Shown here piece by piece: positions 10,001-19,000 of a stretch of 64,000 bases of DNA. The stretch spans positions 10,486,509 to 10,550,508 of the forward strand of contig CM060848.1 of NCBI GenBank assembly GCA_030737835.1, in the 5' to 3' direction. Each line of letters starts with the position of its first letter. Position 1 is the stretch's first letter. Source of the stretch: Acorus gramineus (taxonomy: Eukaryota > Streptophyta > Magnoliopsida > Acorales > Acoraceae). Below the pieces are notes generated by a model. The model searched no databases. It was not told where the DNA came from and saw only the letters and a program-made list of their open reading frames with translations. The translations under genes and the position numbers were made by a program.

Positions 10001-13000
10001 TGCCCCCTCATCTGCCCAACATAAAAGCATTGTGTCATCTGATATTGCATGTGAGAGACTGCCAGACCTGTTAGTCTGCTACACTGAACTTCAAACTGAA
10101 CTTGTCCTTCCTCCACTGCTGACTTCATCATCCTACTTAATGGTCTTCTTTTCTTACCAGACGATAAAGCAATTTGCCTATTTTTCTTACCAGACAGTCT
10201 TTTTTTTGCATTCGCAAATTTTTTAGTCAAAATATCAATTACATTAGCTAACTAGCTGTTCTGGCCATCTCTACCTCCTTTGAATTCATATTGGACCTTA
10301 TCCTTCCTAGTGTACCATGCTTGTCAGCATCATTGTTTCACACGACTGATGTACTTACCCATATTCCAATGCTTGAACTGTTAAATGAGATATTGAGTTT
10401 GTTTTCAATGTTTAGTTCTATCTCTCCTTTTTCCATAAATTTATGAATAATGATTTTGTGTCGTAATAATTGTGATAAAAAATATCTGAATTCTCATGTG
10501 GGAATATTGGTAGGTCATAAGTCACTTTTTTAACCAAGGATTTACTATGAGTTGACAGTGAGTGCATGCTGGAAACAAAAAAATTTCATGGAAACAAAAC
10601 AAAATTTCCATAATTTTTTTTAATGGAAATAGCAACGGTTTATAAGAAAATGATAAGCATGGCAGTAATAATAACCAATATTAGCTGGATTGGGAGATTG
10701 GTCGCAATAAGCTGACGTGTAGAGAAAAATTTGTAAATCATTCAATGGATGTAGAAGTATTTGTAAAAGTTGCAAGAAGGCCTGGATAATGAAAATTCAT
10801 TTGTCGGAGTTTTTTTCTTTTTTGGTCTTAATTCTTTTTCCTTTTCATCATGTCCTTCATGTATGGTGGAATGACCACATAGTTAATTTGATGTCCGACA
10901 AGGGCATTATATGTCTAATGGAGCATCTATGGAAGGCTTAGTAATCCTATATTATAGTGGTCAGAGACACTTCATGTGGTTTCATCTTCGCATGAGGTGG
11001 TCATAGCATATCAAATTAACTGGTGTATATCCGCAGCTTAATTTGCACATATACTATGCCTGGTGGGTATCTCATGCTGGGATTGACTTGCAAGATATGT
11101 TTTCTTCTTAAGACGGTGTCCTTGTTCAATACCTCTGAACAATAATACATGTGCATTGGTTAGATGTGTGAAAGAAAAATCATCTGGCTAAATTATTGCA
11201 CTTTCATCCTTACCCTCGAAAGGATGATCGGGGATGGTTCTTCTGAATTGAAATTATGCAAGGACGCATGATGTGAAGAGAGTCCTCTTAATTTCAGATT
11301 CCTAGAATTTATGAGATTTCAGAAGATAAAGTTGAGGTTGGTACATTATTCCACGATGGTATATTTTAGAATATAATGTTGAGAAGAAATCTATGGGATT
11401 TTGAACTTCTAGACTATCTCAGCTGAGACCGGATCTGGTCAGGACTAGATCCGGTCAGTTCGGTCAATACCGAACTGGACGACGTGAAATTCGAACTGCA
11501 CTACCTATAAATCGAATTGCACAACCAAATGTTGGGTATATTGGATACTGATGATACTTAGGAATTCATATTTTCTTCAATAACTGATTAGATTCCATAA
11601 GAGAGTAAAATATATACCCAACAATTGGTTGTGTAGTTCGATTTATAAGTGGTGCAGTTTGATTTTCACGTCGTCCAGTTCGGTACTGACCGAACTGACA
11701 TGAATCCAGTTCTGACTAGATCCGGTCCCATCTCAGCTGCTTCAGATACTGCACCCAGGAAAACTTCAAAGACAGGTGATTGATTTAGTGGTTTGGGTTT
11801 CCACCCAAAAGATGTTTTCACTGTTAAAAGCTGCAACAATCGTTTGAGAAGAAAAAACATGATTAATATTCTCTGCCACATCTAATTTAGAGAAATTTGG
11901 TGGATGAAAGTTCCTTTAAAAGTTCAAGACTTTTATACAATGAAAGGCTTTCATGTAAGTGCTATAGAGCCATGTGGGCTACAGGTGAATCCACACTTTG
12001 TCCATTATGGGATCTTGAAGAGGAAACATTAGTGAACCTTTTTTGTGGATGTTAATACGTGAGGCTTTTGTGGAAACAGGCTGGGCCAGATGCTAAGGTG
12101 GTGTTTGGTAACTTACAGCTCTAGCTCTAGAACCTGGGTGTTGGAGCTGGAGTTGTGCTCTTGATTATTTTGTTTTTTAGCATGAGTGCCAAAGTGCTCC
12201 TCTGGAGCTAGAGTGGACTGAAAGTTGTTTGGTAAAACAGCTCTCATTTAGTTGCATCTTAAGTGAACGAAATACCCACTTATTTGAATAATATAATATT
12301 AATAATAGATTATTGAATATTAAGAATATGAAATACTATTAATTATTATTAATAACCATTAATTATGACAATAAATAGTAACTTATGACAATATAATTTA
12401 TTATCGTTAGAATAACATTTATTATTTTTTCATATTAATTGTAATAATTATTATAATAGCATATATAACCATAATTAATTAGCCAACAACATATATATTT
12501 TTTTTGAGTAAATTTGGGCATTTCCATTTCAAATTAATTCAAAACAGACAATGTCCGACAAAAAACAAAGATAGGAGAGCATAAAGACAGCGATAGAAAA
12601 AAGAAAATGAGACTCCCATATAAAAACCGGGCACACTGCTAAAAGGAGTAGAAAAGGCTTCGACTCCGTTTCCCGTGCCGTCCCCTTTCTACGGTTGGAC
12701 TACTCTGTCACACCCAATGCGCACTCGTCCAATCTGATGCATGAAGCTCCTGCTACCCCCTTCCCCCACTCTTCGATGCTTCGATGAAATCTTTCCCAAA
12801 GGTTCTCAAAATAAAAGGTGGCGCTTGCAAACACCACTTCATTACGCGACAGCCATATCGCCCAAAGGGCCGCTGGGAGCAGTGAGAGCCTCACCTTCCC
12901 GTTCTTGCTCCTATCTCCCTTCTTCCGCATGCGTGCCGCTGCTTCCCATAGGTCCTGTAATGACCTGAACATGCATTCCACCTGCGAGATCCTCCCTATG

Positions 13001-16000
13001 ACCAACCATAACCAGGCCACCGCCGAGCATTTGCAAAACAAATGATCCATGTCCTCCTCCCCACCGTGACATAAACTACACAATGTCAATTGTCCCGGCC
13101 TCCGTCTCGATCGATACACCTTGGTCACAATGCGCCCCTGCAGTACTAGCCACATGAAACACTTAACCTTCTGGGGTATCTTTGCAGCCCATATGTATGA
13201 AGCATTCGCTGTCCCGGCCTGTTCCCCCGAAAACCACCTTCGCCACCAAGCATAGCCTGCATGTACTGTGTATCCCACCTGCTTCATCGCCCAGGAAATA
13301 TCATCCTTCACTCCCGCCTCCGGGTTCCATCCTTCCAAGTTCCCCAACATCTGTGCTCGATCTCTATCCCCCGCAGCCCCCTCTTCATCCGTGTATCCCA
13401 GCCACCCCCCTCTACCTCCTCCGACCAAAATTCCGACTCCTTCCCTGACTTGCGAATCGCCTTGTCAAAGATCCTTGGAAACAACTCCTTAAACGCCCTC
13501 TCCGCACACCAACGGTCTTCCCAAAATCGGATGGAAGCCCCTTCCCCAAGCTTCCACACCATACCCTCCATGAACTCCCGCCACACCTCCTTGAATCCCC
13601 TGCAAATGTGAGAACTGCCCCCTACCACCTCAGGCAACCGGCCTCCTGCATTCGGAGGGATCACATACCTCTCCTTAAAAATCCAAACCCAAGTAGCCTC
13701 CGGACATACGAACCACTTCCAACACCACTTTGCCAACAGCGCCTTGTTCATGTCATCAAGCTTTAACACCCCCAAGCCCCCCTTCTCTCTTTGAAGGCAC
13801 ACCGTCTCCCACACCACTAAGTATGGAGTGTGCGACCCCTCCAAAGTCCCCCGCCACAAAAAGCGTTTCCGAGCCTTCTCCAATCCATGTAGGATACCCT
13901 TTGGTGCCCTGAAAACAGAGAAGAAAAAAAGAGGGAGAGCAGTCAATACCGCCTTCAGAAGCACCAGACGTCCACCCCATGATAGAAGCTTTCCCTTCCA
14001 GCCAATAAGTCGATTTTCCAATCTGTCCACCACCGGTTGCCACTCTGCTTTTGTCACCCTCTTCTCCACCAGCGGTAAGCCAAGATGGCGACAAGGAAGA
14101 CCCTCCCTGCGGCATCCTATGATCTCCGCCAGCCTCGCTGCCCGACGCGCACTCAAATTTATTGTGATAATTGGGGACTTAGCGAAATTTATACTAAACC
14201 TCGACAAAAGCTCGAAACAGTGCAAAATGAATTTTAAACCGTGCATCACGTGAACCTGAGGGGCCGCTAATAACAACGTGTTGTGCGCAAATTGTATGTG
14301 AGTGAATTTTTTACCTGACTGTGTAACACCAGTCCCTCAATCCATCCATCCCGCTCTGCCGCCACACACAATCTGCTCAAGACGTTCGCCACCATCGTGA
14401 AAAGAACCGGTGATAGTGGATCACCCTGCTGTAATCCTTGGTTCAAATGAAAATAGCTGTGCATCGCCCCGTTCACCACCACTGACGCCTTGGCCATGCA
14501 AATGCACAGTTCAATCATCCTCACCCATGGTGGCTCGAAACCGTGAAGGCTGAGTATGTGCATCAGAAATGACCAGTCGACTTTGTCATATGCCTTCTCA
14601 AAATCAATGTTTAACAGCGCTCCTCCCCTCCCATCTCTGCTGAGCGCCGAAATCGTCTCCTGAGCCGCCACAAATCCCTCTTGTAATGACTGGCCCGGAA
14701 TAAACGCCGATTGAGAATCGTCAATTATGAACCCGCACACCTTACGCAATCTCTTCGCTAAGACCTTCGCCACCAACATATATGCCCCGTTTAATAATCA
14801 AATCAGTCTAAACTCGCCTACCGCGGCTGCACCCTCTTTTTTTGGCAATAGCACAATTGACGATGAATTCAATCCACCTAATCCCGGCGCACCCCGGAAC
14901 ACTTCTTCGAACATGTCCATGACATCCGCCTATACTATCAACCACTACGACTGATAAAATCGCAGCCCGAAGCCGTCGGGGCCCGTTGCCTTATCCCCAT
15001 CCGCCCCAAACACCGCCCTCACTTCCTCTGTGAGTTCAGACTCTTAACTCCGCTAAACAGGAAGATGGCAGTCTCAACAAATCTTCGTCAAACCACTCTG
15101 GCCTCCACCTACGGTCCCTTTTGAACGCGTTTCGAAAATGATCCACCAAATGGTCCCCTATCTCTTTTTCATCTTCGATCACTCTGTCCCCCGCCACCAG
15201 CCTTGTTATCTTATTTCTCTTCCTCCTATACGATGGTGCTTTATGGAAAAACGAGTGTTGTTGTCGCCCGCTTTCAACCACAGCTCCTTTGACCTCTGTC
15301 GCCATTCGATCTCCTCCTGCCTTAGAATTATGGCCATCGTGTCCAGTGTTTTAAATATCGATTGGCCAAATTTTTTTTTTTTTTTGAAAAAAATGGAAAA
15401 AAATTAAAAAAAAAGCAAAAAAATGATAGAAAATTGTGGAAAATAATGAAAATGAATAAGAATAATTTCATATGAAGATATTAATAATTTTACAATGGTT
15501 TTGGTTTGAAATAAAAATGATAACTAATTAATTACAACGTAAAACTATAAAAGTGAAGAAATTTTATTTAAATAGATAATCCATTGCATTGGTTACAAAA
15601 TCCCCTCCCTGAGTTCCACCTAATGGTGTGCCATAACCATAAGAGGTGCCACCACCATCATTGTCGCCGTGTCCACCGTTGTTGTCATCCGAATCTGTGT
15701 CTTCTTCTTGAATTTCATTATCCACATCTCTTATTTCATTTGATGATTCAACTCTTTCTTGGCCCTGAAATTGTGTTGCGGGGATGACTTCGTCTTCTTC
15801 ATCATCGTTGTCATCCTCATCTTTAGGCTCCTCAATGATTGGCCGTTTTCCACGTTGTCTTGCACCTTCAGATTGTTGAGTCTGCTGCGTGGATCGTCTC
15901 GGGCGTTGATGTTCTATGGTGTCGCCGTATGCTTGATGCTCCACTTGAGACCATGTCAAGTCTTCACCTTGGAATACTGGGCCGTTGACATCCATAATCC

Positions 16001-19000
16001 ACTTGTTGTCGTCTTCCAATAAATCCAAATTGATTGGATCTTCATGTGCTGGGTTACGTTGAAGATTTAGGAAACGCTCATGCAATTTTTGATTGTATTG
16101 CACGAACACCAAATCATTCAACTTCTTTTGCTTCAACCGATTCCTCTTCTTGGTGTGTAATGGTTAAAAGCAAGAAAATTAAAGTGAGATATTATAAAGT
16201 AGATAAATTTTAAAAATCGTACTTCATAAATTTGTAAGGACAACTCACATTTTCAAATGCGCTCCAGTTTCTCTCACAACCGGAAGATGAACAAGTGAGT
16301 CCAAGAATTTTGATGGCGACCTTCCTCAACTCTGGTACCTCGCCCCCGTATTTATCCCACCAATTGACTGGGATTGTGTTGTCCCTTGCTCTCACGATGG
16401 TTCCCCAACTGAACGGTCCACTTTCTTGTAAATAATAATCCAGTTGTTTTTGTAGTCTGTCTTGCACCTCCGGATCTGGCTCCATCTTCGCCATTGTCTG
16501 TACACAACGAAGCATATGTGTTTGGACTGCCGTGTCCCAATCCGCGGTCTTAAACCATACTCCGGGGGTTAAGGACAAATCCTGCATGGTAAAGGTCAGA
16601 CGACATCTGACGACTCCATCTTCCTTCTATTACCTCAATAACAGGGCCATATTGTTGTGGTCTATACTGATAGTTTTCCTTAATTTTTTCTTTGGCCCTA
16701 TCCATTGCATTATATAAGTAGCCCATAGAGGGTTTTTCATCTCCATCAACTAATCTCAAGACATGGATCAGGGGAATTCCAGCGTGAAGGGCTCGTTGTA
16801 CACCTTTCCAGAATTGAACAGAAAGAATAGTTTTTTCTGTTTGTTTTCCGGTTCTAAGGTTACACCACTTGCTCTTCGTCCATTCATCTGCTACCATGAG
16901 TGTCCTAAGTGCATTCTTATGTTCCCAAAGTGATTGCAAAGTTAAGAATGATGTGGCAAATCTAGTGGGTCCTGGCCTAACAATATCTCCATTGCAAAAC
17001 AATCTCATGCAGTGCAATAATTGTGTGTGTGCATAAATGAAAACAGTGATTCTTCTAGTTAAACTAATAGTTTTAATATGCATCTTACCAATGTCTTTCA
17101 AAATTAAATTAATACAATGTGCAGCACATGGTGTCCAAAATATTGTGGGGTGCCTCTCTATCACTAATTCACATGCAGCTTTATAATTAGCAGCGTTATC
17201 AGTTACAATTTGAACAACATTTTCTTTTCCAATAATATTTTCAATAACATCATTTATTTCTTTAAACAAATATATTGCAGTGTGTGAATGTGCGAATGTG
17301 CAGATGCATCAATGGATTTAAAAAACATGGTTCCTTTTGGAGAATTAGCTAAAAAGTTAATTAATGATCTTTGTCTTCTGTCAGTCCATCTATCACACAT
17401 TAATGTACAACCATAAGTTTTCCAATGTCCTTTATGTATCTCTAAAATCTTATGAGTTTCTCTTACCTCTTCTTGCAAACATGTTTCACTTATCTCATGC
17501 ATTGATGGTGGGGCTAAACCAGACTCAAATCTACCTATTGCTTCTAATGCAACATGAAAAGAACGTGAAGTTAATGCATGAAAAGATACACCTGCAGTGA
17601 TTGTCCATCTAGCTATCTTTTGAATTGCATTTTTCCTTTCTTCTTTTTTTAATCTATTTTCTAAAGTTGTTTGTTGTCCAGGGCCTCCTCTTAATCTTTG
17701 ATCAACTACATCTTCAACATTACATTTACAAAATAAATCCATAGGACCTTTAGTGTTTTTCCTTCTTTGTTTGGATGGAGGAGGCCTTGAACTAGGACCA
17801 CCAATTTCTATTACATCATCATCACCTAGATGTGGTTGTTGATCTCCTATGTCTCTAGCAAAATCTTCAGAATAAAATGAACCTCTTCTACATTTACTCT
17901 CAGATTTTTTATTCATGAATTCTTTTATTTCTTTTCTAATTTATGATGTTGTTCTAGGGCAAGGTTTAGCATTAGGTCCTGGTGAATGCAATATGTGTTC
18001 TTTGAGTCTGGTTATGCCACCACTACATAGATGTGAGCAAAGTAAACATTTGACTATATGTTTTTCAGTAGCACTTTTATATTCATCATATTTCCATGCA
18101 GGGTCTTTTGTATTAGCCGGTCTTAGATTAGATGAACTAGCTCCAGAAGAAGACATTTAAAAAAAAAAGATTTTTTAGGTTTCAAAAAATTAAATATTAA
18201 TTATTTAATTAAGTGGATGATGCTACTTTAACTACTTTCTAAAAAACCTCTACTAAGTGCAAAGAATAAATACCTCTAAAAATAGGAGAAAAATTGAAAG
18301 AGGAGTAGTCTTCCTCCAAAAGCTTTCAAAGTCTCCACCAAAGTCCTCCAAGTAGTCCACCAATATCTCCACCAAGATAGGAATTTTTTGGATTTTTTTT
18401 TGTGGATTTTTTGTTTCTTTTGGGATTGAGGGATCTTGGGAAAAAATTGTTTGCTAAAAGAGAGAGTAGAGATTGTATGAGAGATTGAGAGTGATTGAAT
18501 GGTAGAGAAGAAGTGTATTGAGTTGTTGTTGTGAGAATGGGGGTTTGGGAGAGTATTTATAGGATTGGGGAAAGAAGGACCAAAAAATAAAAAATAAATG
18601 TTGATGGGGGAGTTTATGCAAATAAACCCCCCAAACGGCTATATAGCCGTTGGGGCCCCAACGGCTTCAATTTTTTTTTAAAAAAATAAAATATGCAGTC
18701 GGGTCCAGCTGGCCACCCGACCCGACTGGTTGATATATCGACGATATATCGATCGCTGATTTCGTCGATATATCGTCGATATACGATATAGCGATGACGT
18801 CATGCTGACGTCAGCGTGATTTCGATAAACCTTCGCGAATCCCCCGCGAATTAGCGTTTTCGTCGGCGAAAACGATATATCGATCGATATATCGATCGCG
18901 ATTTAAAACACTGGTCGTGTCCCTCGCTCTCGCCCTTTCTCCCCTTAACTCTTCTGGTAGTTGACCCCTCTCCTCCCGCATGTCCATCTCACTAATAATC

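Larger units (their letters stand above)
15344..18913 (-). mobile_element. hAT transposon nested in the LINE
   Basis: The termini are CAGTGTTTTAAAT (15,344-15,356) and ATTTAAAACACTG (18,901-18,913), an exact 13-bp inverted repeat of hAT type. The 8-bp flanks ATCGTGTC (15,336-15,343) and GTCGTGTC (18,914-18,921) differ only in the first base. LINE endonuclease-linker sequence resumes on both sides. The 3570-bp element carries a transposase gene on the minus strand (18,156 to 15,564) and a palindrome-rich subterminal array at 18,735-18,900. It entered after the LINE and therefore after intron 3 had already expanded. Confidence 0.92.
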
